Assembly: GCF_900496995.4 (NCBI RefSeq) | Contig: NC_044012.1 | Location: 23,164,759 to 23,228,758, forward strand | DNA: 64,000 nt | Origin: Aquila chrysaetos chrysaetos | Taxonomy: Eukaryota > Chordata > Aves > Accipitriformes > Accipitridae | Direction of reading: 5' to 3' | Part shown: positions 33,443 to 43,358 of the stretch, in pieces | Layout of the letters: the number at the start of each line of letters is the position of its first letter | Numbering within the stretch: position 1 is the stretch's first letter | Translations under genes and position numbers: made by a program | Notes under the pieces: generated by a model | Database searches by the model: none | What the model was told of the DNA's origin: nothing | What the model saw: the letters and a program-made list of their open reading frames with translations, nothing else

Positions 33443-35440
33443 AGCTTGCCCTTTCCTGACAGCTGTGCAGGACCCTCTGCCAGGGGTTTCTGATGCACAT
33501 GATGGCATCACAGCCCTGGCAGTGGCATCACAGCCGTGGTCCTGTCCCTGTCCCCAGGCAACAGCAGCCACAGAGGACTGTGCTGGTTGGAGATTGCAGC
33601 TCCAAAGGATGGCCCAAGTCCTTGGCCCCTGCCCTACCACGCTGGATGCCATGGGGCTGGTGCCCCACAGCTGGCTCCCGCTGCTGAGGGACACCAGCTG
33701 CCCCCTATTCCTCGGCCCCAGCTTCCTCCAGCTCCTGGTGGCCCGGTCAGCCCCGCACCGCTTGGCGCAGCACCGCCAGCCCATGCCAATGGGCAGGAGG
33801 GATGCTCCGGGCCAGCCCTTCCCGGGGAGCTTGGCAGGCAGGACCCTGCTGGGACCTGCTCCTGTTCAGCAGGATGGCCCCTGGCGAGGGGGCTGGCAGC
33901 ACCCACGTGCACCATGGGGCAGGGCTTGGTGGGACCCATGTACGCTGTGGGCCAAGGCACGAGGTCTCTCAATGGGCTCAGCTGGGGCCGAGGCCACAGT
34001 GATGCTGCTTCTGTGCCAGCTGGTCTCTGCCAGGAGCCGACGCTGGGGAAGGCGAATGAAGGACCAGGATACAGGTGAGGCCCCGCTCGGCCCTGGCGCT
34101 GGCTCCTCCAGGTGATGGAATGCTTCGCCTTGCTCGGCTCTGGGCTCTCACGCACGCTGCAGTCACCCCCTGCACGGTGCTGAGCTGGACCTCCCCATCC
34201 AGCTGGAGCCCTGGCATCTGGGGTGCATCCACACCACAGCTGTCAGGAGAGGGCACCAAGACCAAGCAAACAGGGTGTCTCCATGGTCTGAAGGCTCCTG
34301 AAGAGGAAAGGCAACAGTTTAGAAGGCTTCCTCAGACCGAAGCACCTCCTGATCTCCACCTGCTTCTTCATGCCCATGAGACCTCTGGTTCTGGATGTCA
34401 GGGTCATCCCCCAGCACTGGATGGGTTTTGCCTCTGCTGTGAAAGCATCCCTGGAGGTGCTGCAGCCAAAATCCTGTTCCCCAAGAGCTGGGAGCATAGG
34501 CAGAGGGGTTGCCAGGGTGGCTGTTGCTCAGGGACTGGCTGGCCATCATCCAGCTAGTGGTGAATGATGGCTTTTGCATCACTTGGTGGGGGTTTTTTTT
34601 TTGGTGGTTTTCTTTTTTTTGGTTGGTTGGTTTTCTTCTATTTCCCCTTATTAAACTGTCTCGGTGAAAGGAGGAAGTGGGGACACATTATAGCATTTGT
34701 CTTCCCAAATCACTGTAATGCATGATGGAGTCCTGCTCTGCTGGCAATGGATGAACACCTGCCCGCTGGTGGGAAGGAGTGAATGAATCCCTTATTTTGC
34801 TTTGCTTGTGCATGTAGCTTTTGCTTTACCTATAAAATGGTCTTTATCTCAACCCACAAGTTTTCTCACTTTTGCTCTTCCAGTTCTCATCCCCATTGCA
34901 AAACCCTGGCAGGGATCGCTGGTGAGCTCCCTGTGGCCCCTGGCGCAGGGGGGATTTCCACAGCTGTAGGCGCATGAATCCCTCGTCTGCTTCAACATCC
35001 CCTCTCTGTTCTACCTGCCCAGGGAGCTCTGCAGAGAAATCCTTCCTCTGCAGCACAGCTCAGGTACACTAAAGTCCTGGAGAAGATGTGGCAGCTGGGC
35101 TGTGCTCACACATAGCATGCATGGGACAAGGCAAGGGACAAGCTGAAAGCTCTAAGCCCAAAACCAATGGCAATTTTGCACCTAAAAGCCCTCAGAGGAT
35201 TCTTCAGCCCCTTTTGGGCCCCCTTGAAGTGAGTACCCAAATGCCCAGGGCACCCATGCAGCACCCTCCCATCCCCCTCCCTGTCTGCCCCAGCAAGACC
35301 CATGAGGTTTTGGGAGGCAGTGGGAAGAGCCCCCATCCCAGCCCAGCCCCTTGGCTGGCTCCATGCCTCAACCAGACAGCAGCAGCACAGTTACTGGGGC
35401 TGGGAGAAGAAAGGACACCACTTTCCAATACCACATGATG
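33443..35440. other. GC-rich intergenic region, no gene recognised
   Basis: Apart from the small inverted repeat, nothing was recognised. A plus-strand frame of about 345 codons (33081-34115) is open but has a Pro/Ala/Gly/Arg composition and no family resemblance. Confidence 0.45.
34339..34391 (-). repeat. Second inverted repeat, right arm
   Basis: Partner of 33377-33442, about 0.9 kb apart and in opposite orientation. Shared cores are GATCTCCACCTGC and CCCATGAGACCTCTGGTTC. Confidence 0.65.
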
Positions 35441-35446
35441 TAAACC

Positions 35447-35452
35447 TTTATT
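35447..35452 (-). terminator. Poly(A) signal AATAAA of CC chemokine B
   Basis: The plus strand reads TTTATT, giving AATAAA on the minus strand 208 bases past the chemokine B stop. The position is very like that in chemokine A. Confidence 0.7.
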
Positions 35453-35659
35453 TTGTGGCTGTGCTCAGCAGGCAGGTGCTGGCAGGCCTGGCAGCAGCCC
35501 AGGATCTGGTGCCCAGCTGGTCGATGCGGTGCAGGGCTCTGGGGAGTCGGTGCCATCCCTCAGCGTCAGGGAGCTCCACAGGCCTTTCCAGGAGGATGAC
35601 TATAAACCTTCCTTCCCACCAGGATGTTGGGTAGCCTGAACCAGGGTACCCACTCTACA

Positions 35660-35765
35660 TCACGGGGCATGAAGTCTTTTTCTTTTCTGAAGCATCTCAA
35701 CCGCTTTCTCCACCCAAGGCATCTCTGGGTTTGCGCAGACCTTGGTCTCGTTCCTGGTCACAAAC
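35660..35765 (-). CDS. CC chemokine B exon 3 (fourth Cys, C-terminal helix)
   Basis: This 106-base piece encodes [20 protein letters not shown] and the basic tail ending HAP, with TGA at 35662-35660. The acceptor is ATCTCGGCAG. Confidence 0.94.
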
Positions 35766-36702
35766 CTGCCGAGATGAAAGGCAAAGCTTGGTGAGAAGCG
35801 ACAGCTCTCGGGTCCATGCCATCCTCCCTTCCCTGCACTCCTTCTCCCCTCCCTTTGGCACTGCACACTGCCCCTGGGTACTTGCTGTCCTACAAGCAGC
35901 TCATCCTGCAGCCCAATGCCTCTAGAGCCTGGGCAGAGCCTTCAGGAGCTGCCGCGGACTTGTGTCCTTAACTCTGCCCTGTAGAAGTGACCGGTCATGT
36001 CCTCCCCTCTTCATGCTGGAAGACAGCCACTCATGGAGGCCTTACAGACCTGGCCCAGTCCTGTCCCCAGATGGGATGGATGAACTGAACCCGTGGTGGG
36101 CCAGGAGACAGCACAGTGGTGGGGAAATTACCAGGACTTACACAGTTGCTGGGGAAAAACACTCCTTGGGAGTTGTGTAGAAACCCTTCAGGTTAGCCAG
36201 CCGGAGACGGGACTTTATGTAACTGAAGCAGCACTCAGATGGTGTGTAAGGGGCTGGAGAAGACAAAGAGAGATGGAAAAGCAGTTTTTAAGACCTTCCC
36301 CTGTGACAAGGCTGATGCATACAACATCCCCCAAGTTCTGCAGACGCTGCCACGAGGAGCCCCAGGTGCCCTCCTTCCCTCCCGGGGCAGGAGGATGCTC
36401 CAGCTTATCGTCCAGCACCAACAGCCCTACAGCTGGCCTTGCTGAAGCCACCCAGCCCTGGCAACGGTCTCGATCCTTTACCCGCACCCTGGGACATGCA
36501 GCCCTGATCTGACCAGGGGGTTGCTCCTTCTGCCACCAGCACCGTCCCTGCTCCACACCAGGGTTTCTTGCCTGACCTCCCCAACAGGACGACCCTGAGC
36601 CCCAACCCGCAGCGGTGGCCCGTGAGGTGCCTTACCTGCATCACAGCGTGGGGAGAGGGTGAGTAGCATCACGAGCACCAGGACCATCCTTGCACTGAGC
36701 AT
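35660..36702 (-). CDS. CC chemokine B, CCL17/CCL22-like (3 exons, 94 aa)
   Basis: Exons 36636-36702, 36142-36253 and 35660-35765 join in phases 1 and 2 to give 94 residues. Residues 1-22 are a signal peptide ([20 protein letters not shown]). The mature start is [10 protein letters not shown] with Cys30-Cys31; Cys54 (KEC) and Cys70 (VCANP) complete the fold. [10 protein letters not shown] forms the C-terminal helix, with the tail [10 protein letters not shown] possible N-glycosylation site, NET, lies at 65-67, absent from chemokine A. It is a tandem paralogue of chemokine A on the same strand, about 6.7 kb away. The family role is secreted leukocyte attraction, through CCR4 if it is a true CCL17/CCL22. 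Assignment to one human gene is not possible by eye. Confidence 0.93.
35766..36141 (-). other. CC chemokine B intron 2
   Basis: A 376-base phase-2 intron, similar in size to that of chemokine A. Nothing else was recognised. Confidence 0.7.
36142..36253 (-). CDS. CC chemokine B exon 2 (CC motif)
   Basis: This 112-base exon encodes [20 protein letters not shown] and then FYTTPKEC. It is six bases longer than exon 2 of chemokine A, adding two residues between the second and third cysteines. The acceptor is GTCTTCTCCAG and the donor GTAAGT. Confidence 0.94.
36254..36635 (-). other. CC chemokine B intron 1
   Basis: A 382-base phase-1 intron. The part next to exon 1 aligns with chemokine A intron 1. 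The A intron is about 280 bases longer. Confidence 0.7.
36636..36702 (-). CDS. CC chemokine B exon 1 (signal peptide)
   Basis: This 67-base coding piece starts with ATG at 36702-36700 and is followed by the donor GTAAGG, the same length and donor as chemokine A. The 5' flank CATGGTGGCTGCGTGAGGG (plus strand) is shared with chemokine A. Confidence 0.93.
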
Positions 36703-36787
36703 GGTGGCTGCGTGAGGGCTCTTCCTCGCAGGATGCTGCTCTGCCTCTGGAGGAGCTCAACTGTAAGCTCAGGCAAAGAGGTGCTGC

Positions 36788-36799
36788 AATTTATCCTCT
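36788..36799 (-). promoter_or_regulatory. TATA-like element of CC chemokine B
   Basis: The minus strand reads AGAGGATAAATT about 86 bases before the ATG, the same sequence and distance as in chemokine A. Confidence 0.55.
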
Positions 36800-36879
36800 C
36801 CACCCCCTCCCCACATTACCCTTTTCCAAAGAATTTCAACCAAATTCAAGTGAAAGCCCTGTATGTTTTCTTTGGCCAA

Positions 36880-36889
36880 GGGGATTTCC
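36880..36889 (+). promoter_or_regulatory. Candidate NF-kappaB site of CC chemokine B
   Basis: GGGGATTTCC fits the kappaB consensus GGGRNYYYCC exactly. It lies about 80 bases upstream of the TATA-like element and 180 bases upstream of the ATG. Many inflammatory chemokines are NF-kappaB controlled; use here is inferred. Confidence 0.5.
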
Positions 36890-36899
36890 ATGTCATGTG

Positions 36900-39800
36900 G
36901 GATCTTCAGGGTTACTGACCGAGATGATACCTAGAAAGACTGAACAGACCTCAGCAACTTCTGCGTTCACCGAGACGGGTCTGTGGGAAAGCTGTAGGGT
37001 CCACGGGGGAAGTGAAATCCTCCACCATGGAGGCGTAAACTGGAAGGCTCCCAAACCCACAGAGAGGGGATTCATGGCCATAGGAAAGGCAAAGTCTGGC
37101 TTTCCACGCAAAGACACTTTTCAGAGCCAATTTAAACATGCTGGGGACGGTTGGATGGCTTGTGAACTCCCTGGGGAGCATTAAAGCAGAAACATGGCGA
37201 CTGCTGCTGCCACCAGCCTTCCGCTGCTCGAAAGCTGCAAGATGTCAAATACTGCCAGAAATTGCATCACGTTTGATGCTGTCCCTATGGAGGGGAACAC
37301 AAGTTTTCCACCAAAAGTCCCTGTTTATAGCCAGGAATCATGGGGTGAAAGGAGAAGGGGGGTGCAGCCGAGCCCTCCCTTTGCAGATGAGGCTGGCTTA
37401 GCCCCTTGGCTTCAGGGCAGGGCAGGAGGCTGAATCAGTCTGAGGGAAGTGGAAGGAAAAAGTTGGTGTTCGAAGTTCTTGGGTGTTTTTCCAACATCTT
37501 CCTTGCCTTGAAGCCTTCCAGACCCTGAAGAGACCTGCAGAAATGGGGTCCGCCTCTCTGTGTTAACCTGGGGACAGCTTCTCCCCACTGTGCTTGACTC
37601 CCCCTTCCTCACCCGGCCACTCAGACCACCAGACCCTTCTGCAGGTCCTTGCCAGTCATGCACAGCCCCTGCTCGGAAGCTTATTTCCCCATTCCCTCTT
37701 TTTTTTCCAGGCTGTAGGTGGATGCATGGAGCAGCAGGGTCCCATGCAGATGCCTGGGGCACCATGGTCCCCCCTCATCCACTGTGAGCTACCCAAGGGG
37801 CCACCTCAAGCCCTTCTTCACAGTGCACCCCCCAGCCACTCTCTGCCCCTTTGGAGCAGGACATCATGCCTGGGACTGTGTCATCCCTGGGCGCCTTTTA
37901 AAAAGCTTGAGAGAAAACCACCCAGTGTTGAGAACTGCTCTGGTCATGCCCAGGTCTCCTCAACCCCAGCTGCAGGAGGAGACACATCTCCTGCTGCTGA
38001 AGGCTCAAGGAGCCCAGGCAGGGTATGCCAGGGCTCTTCGCAACCTAGTAGAAATGATTAAAATACCTACTCAGACCCCTGCAGCTGCTGTGCTTTGGCT
38101 CAGCTCCTGTGGAGAGATGGAGTCCCTACATCTCAAAAGCATGACTTGGCCCAGGAGGAGCTGGCATGAGGCTACCCATAATGCATAGCCACCAGAGTAC
38201 TAAAAATAAAGCATTTCTAAACAGGTCCCAAAGTGCCGTTCCTTCCTGCGAGTGTTTAACCCAGTGACTCAGTGTCTCCCTGGGCTGTCATAAACTCCTT
38301 GTGCCCTCCTGCTGATCCCCGAAGGCATCTTAGCACCTTTCCTCTCCCCCACAGCTTTGTGGGTGCTCCCTTCCCTTCTTGTCCACCTCCCCTCCTCTGC
38401 TCTGCCCCAGGCTCCCTTCTTGCAGACTTGCGTGCCTCTCCAAGAGCCTCTCCCCAAACCTGGGCCATGGTTGCTGGGACCAGAGTAGCCTCCCGTCCCA
38501 TGGAGACCATCCCAGCAGGCAGCCTTTTGGAGACCGTGACACTCTGCGAGCTGCAGCCAAACTGGCAACGCCGAGCTGGGGACATGGGCCATATTGCTGC
38601 TCCTGATGCATTTTTGTCTTGCCTGTGGTGTGCACAGGAGCAGGGCCACCAAGTGCAGGTGGCATGATGCTGTCATACCCATGGCAGATATCCTCAAGCT
38701 GGGGAAAGCAGGTGCCCCTGCAGCCATGGACCAAGGGAGCACACAGCCTGCCCTAACCACACGTGGGGCAAAGCCACCATCCAAGGGCTGGACCGTTATC
38801 AATGCAGAAGGATTTTGGGGATGGGTAGGCATGGTCTTGCTGCAAGTCCATGGCACGTCTCCCCGTGGTCTGGGGCTTCATGCAACCACTCCTCAGCTAT
38901 GGGGCATGCTTTGGGTGGGCAGCCAGGGCAGCACATAGTGCTGGTGGCTGAACAAGTACAAGGGCACCCAGCAACCAGGGTCAGGGAAGAGAGAAGAGAC
39001 AGCTCTGGATGGAGAAGACCTTGAGAAGTAAAAATACTAGTAGAAACCTGCTTCTGCTGAGCTGTGCTTGCCTATCTGGCAGAAGATCTGGCCTGGGATG
39101 TTCTGCTTTCCCTTTCTCAGGTTTTCAAACCATCACTATCACACCCTGGAGACCCTTTGATGTTTATTCTTTTACTTTACTTTTTGGGAAGGAAAAGGCT
39201 GATGTGCAGTTGTTAACTGATGAGCACTGGAAAGCCCCACTGCTGGCCCAAGTTCCCTTTTCATTTGAATGGGGTCTGGAGAATTTGCTTGTTTACATAA
39301 AAAAAAAATTGATTCTTGAGTCTACAAGAGGAGGAGGAGGAGGAGGGAAACTTGGGGGGCAGCTTTGCCAGCCATGGTGCCAGTGTGGCTGGTGCCCAGA
39401 GCTGGGCAGAACAAGCCCCACTCTTGGAAACAGGGTCTCAGCAGATAACTGAGCACATCCAGCTGTGCTGGAAAACACAGCCACATGGTCATCATGCTGC
39501 TCAGGAAAGCACAGGCTCTGCACTGCAAAAGCAGCTGGGCTGCCAAGGAAGGAGACACATGGCTGAGCATCACCGAGTGCCTGAAACCTGTTCCCAAGGA
39601 GGTGGTGGGAGGGTTAGAAATAAGCTTTTCCCTATTATCTTCTGTTCCAGCCAGTCACTTTGAGTCTTCTCCATTTACAATATGAAACATTCTAGTTTTT
39701 CTTCTATTGAAATCTCAGCTTTCTGAGTGTAAAGCCCTCCACATTTCCCTGGGATGCTCACTCAAGGGTCTCCACAGCTCCGTTTGGAAGCTCTGGTTGA

Positions 39801-42800
39801 CTCGTGATACAATCACAAACCAAAGGCGATGCTCTTGTTTCTTCCCGGAGTCAGTACTCACCCTGCAACTCCAGGTATGAACGTGCCAGGTCCTACAGCC
39901 TGGAAAGACACTTTAAAAAGAGGAAAACAAGAGTCTTTTCCAAAGCCTGCTTCCTACAGCTGGACACTGGGGACCAGCAAGTACTGGAAGCTGGTGATCC
40001 AAGCCGCATCCTGTACGGTAAGTCCTGCCCAGCATCATGAGATGCAGAGGCTCCAGGAAGGATGTGTCCAGGAGCCCATTCCCAGAGGATTATCTGCACT
40101 GAGTCACTGGGCAAGCTTGCCCACCAGTGCAGGGGACGGAGCAGAAACTCACCACAGCCGGGGAAGGAACCCTCACCACGATGCCCAAGCAGAGAGGCAG
40201 GGGTGGATGCACCTGGACCAGAAACTGGAAGTGGCTGCTTCACTAAGGAAAAGAAAAAAATGTATGTGATGCCCATTTTCTCAAATGCACTGAAAAGGAG
40301 ACATTTCCCCATTTTTCTCCAGTGAGGTTGATCAGCTGCCTCGAGGTTAAGTGAAGGATGGATCTGGGGTGTCAGGAGGAGCTGCTGCTCCCAAGGGAGA
40401 TTCTGCGCTGGAGAGGCTCCTGTGTCAGGTAGCAATCAGGGGAAATGATGCTTGGTGAGGACTTCACCCTCCTTTTTTCAACCCTGACCTTTTTTGAGCT
40501 CCTGGAGTTAAACACAGCAGTGGAGTGCTGCTTCAGCTCAGCTTTTAAAGCAAAGCTGTGATAACAGAAAAAGAATAGGACATGGAAGCAACTTCAGCCA
40601 TTTTTAGTGATTTAATTCTGAACAGAATTAGTCCTGATAACTCCAAGGAGGCAGTAGAACAAGTTATGAATTAACTTGTTCCTTAGTTTTTGATTAGGAT
40701 AAAACCCAGTAATCAGAAAACTAAATTCAGTTCAAAGAACGTGATGAGAAAGATACATTAAGGTCCCTCGATATTGTAATAAAAAAGTATTTATGCCAAC
40801 TATGGTCTGAGTTGTCAAGCTGACATCATGTCCCTCCTTGGAGGGCTCCTCACTTCTTTCTACTATTTTTTTTAAATTATTTGCTTTGTGGCCTTGTAGC
40901 TCACCTGGCAGAATTCAAGCATGCTTCAGAAATGAGGCTTCCTTCATCACCAGAGATGGTCAATGATGAGGTATGACCCTGGAGAGTCCTGACAATCTCT
41001 TTGTTTACCCAAGGGGGATGTCAGCTACAAGAGCAGCCCTTGGAGTGATGTGAACAGGGACACAATCCTCATAGAAGTGGAGATTAAGCAAGCGCAAAGC
41101 ACGGGAGAACCACAGCCACACAGCAGAACTGCAGCTGTGCAACCAGAGAGCCAAAGCAGTGAAGAGGACATCCTGTGTTCCGCTAAGCCAGCATTATTAA
41201 AGTGGTGGTACGTTGGCTTGACCAGAGGCTGCCCTAAGCACAAGCGCGCTTACGCAACATTTCATAGAAAAACCACCACGCTGAGCAGGGACAGACATTT
41301 CATAAGTCACAATCCAAGTCTCAAACCAGAGAGGATGGAGACTGCAGGGTCTCTGCTTCACAGGAATAACCATGCCCCTCACACATCACCCTGGAGAGAA
41401 GTCAGGGCTTAGAGAAGACAATGGCAGAGGCGTCTCACTGCCAGGTCCAGGCCACAGGGAGGAGCGAGAGGGGACAAGCCAGGAGCTGACAATGACCCCA
41501 GCACAGGCAGCATCCTCACCAGCAAGGTGGGGTCCCACAGGGTCTGAGCATGGGGGACAGAGCCAGGGGCCAGTAACAGGGTCCATCAAAAGTCCCAGAC
41601 ACACCAAAGTGAAGAACTAGAGCCAGGATCTATTCGGGAGGGTTAGAGGGTGTCTATTCAGCAGGAGATGGGGACAGAGACAGGGCTACAGCACCAAAGG
41701 GTCCATCCAGCCAGGCAACAAGATACCTACAGCTTAGGTCTAATGTCTGTCCAAGAGACAGGGCCAGGGCCAGGGCCAGGGCCAGGGCCAGGACACCAGA
41801 CCAGCACTCTTACAACACTTCCCAAGCAAGGAGCAGAGGTTCAAGCCTGAGCTTAAATGGGGCTCCTGGGCTGTGGGCAGAGGGGGGTGTGGGAGGGGGG
41901 CGAGTCAGTCCACAGGTGAGGCTGGTCAGGGTGATTAAGACCAATTAGTGCCCTCAAGGCCTGTCACCCTGCCATCTGATGGATCCTGTGGGGATGGGAA
42001 GGCATGGAGTTGAGCCTGTGTGGTATCCCATTGACTCCTTGTTCTCATAAGGTCAATTAAAACAGCTGGCTAATGAAGTGGTGGAGAGGGTTTGCACTGG
42101 TGTGGGGTTGGAAACCAAATATGTGGGTCAGCGAGGGCCCAGAAGGGGCACACCATGACCACGGGCCCCCTGTCTCCTGGTGGTTGGGGGGAAATCTCGA
42201 GGCAGAAGCACGTGTCTTGCACACAAGGTGCAGAAGGCAAGCCTTGTCCCACCTGAGCGTGACAGGCATTACTTATCTCCTGGGCCAAATTCTGCACCTG
42301 AGGCAGCCCACGGACCTCCAGGAGGAGCACGGGAAGGTGCATGGTTGGACATCCTCCGCACAAGGTCCTTCCCTACACTGTCAGACCTAGAGAAGCCAGG
42401 GAGCAGCAGCAAAGCCGGTGAGTGTGTGCCACCAGCCGGCCAAGGCACCAGGCATCCAAAAGCTCCCTCAGTGCTCTGGAGCCACAGCTCCCCAGCGGCC
42501 TGTGCTGGCGCCGGCGCTCGCTCTGCATGTTGGAAATGATTCATCACTGTCAGGGCTGCCTTGTTTACACAGCCTCCCCCTCCCTCGCCTGCCCTTTCCC
42601 CATAACAGAGAGGAGAAAAGAAAAAAAAAAAAAGTGTTTTTCTTTCCACAGAGCTTCTTATCCCCAAAACGACCTTTCTGGCCTGGTGATTCATCTGCAG
42701 GAAATTTTCACGGCCCTCACCATCCTCCCACTAAGCCGGCGGTGCCAGAGCATGGGGCAGGGTGGCCACACGGCATGGGGCTGGATTGCAGGGGACATGC

Positions 42801-43352
42801 TCATCCATGACCCTCTTGCTTCTTCCAGCTCCCCACTCCAGGCAAGTCCCTGGGCCCTGACTCTTGTTTTGCATTGCCTTTCCCGCCTCTCCTTCCTTAC
42901 ACCAGAGAGGAGCATGCAAGAGCAGCCCAAGCCCTTGTTGGGGTAGGAGAGATCCTAGCTCAGCCCTTGCCCTCTCGTCCCCTTACAGAACAGACTTGGA
43001 GCACAACGTTTGTTTTCTGTGGGTTGCTGTTTGGCTGTAGCTTTGCTGAAACAAAGCAAAAACCTGGCTGTTTTTTTTCAGTAGTGCCTTAGCAGTATAG
43101 GAAATGCGACTCCCTGTCAGAAAATATATTCCCTGCAAATTTTTGGCAAGCCTGAAGCCCTTAAACAGTGAAGAGGTGGAGCAATAGCCCGACTGCATCA
43201 ACTGTGCTGGCTTTGCCATCTCGCAGCGATGCTGGGATTCCCCCCGCGGTACTTAAGTGTATGCATTCATTTCTGCACCTCTGCAGGGACCAGGCTTGTT
43301 CACCCAGTCCTGGGCTGAATCCCCTGAGGACAAGAGTTTTTAACATAAGGAC
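36900..43352. other. Intergenic region between CC chemokine B and CX3CL1
   Basis: About 6.4 kb with no recognised gene. It includes a GAG/GGA-rich run near 39328-39350 and a hexamer repeat at 41761-41792. Confidence 0.45.
41761..41792 (+). repeat. (GGGCCA)5 hexamer tandem repeat
   Basis: Five perfect GGGCCA units followed by GG. It is a short minisatellite outside any gene seen. Confidence 0.9.
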
Positions 43353-43358
43353 TTTATT
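43353..43358 (-). terminator. CX3CL1: Candidate poly(A) signal of CX3CL1
   Basis: The plus strand reads TTTATT, giving AATAAA on the minus strand about 2.65 kb past the CX3CL1 stop. Human CX3CL1 also has a long 3' untranslated region. Confidence 0.45.

Noticed and set aside
40523-40570. A plus-strand stretch reading VECCFSSAFKAKL after a pyrimidine-rich tract and AG, like the start of a CC chemokine exon 2.
   Set aside because: It stops after 14 residues, no FY.T..C follows, and no partner exon 1 or 3 was found nearby. The 14-base match to chemokine B exon 2 lies in CTG-rich sequence and is probably chance.
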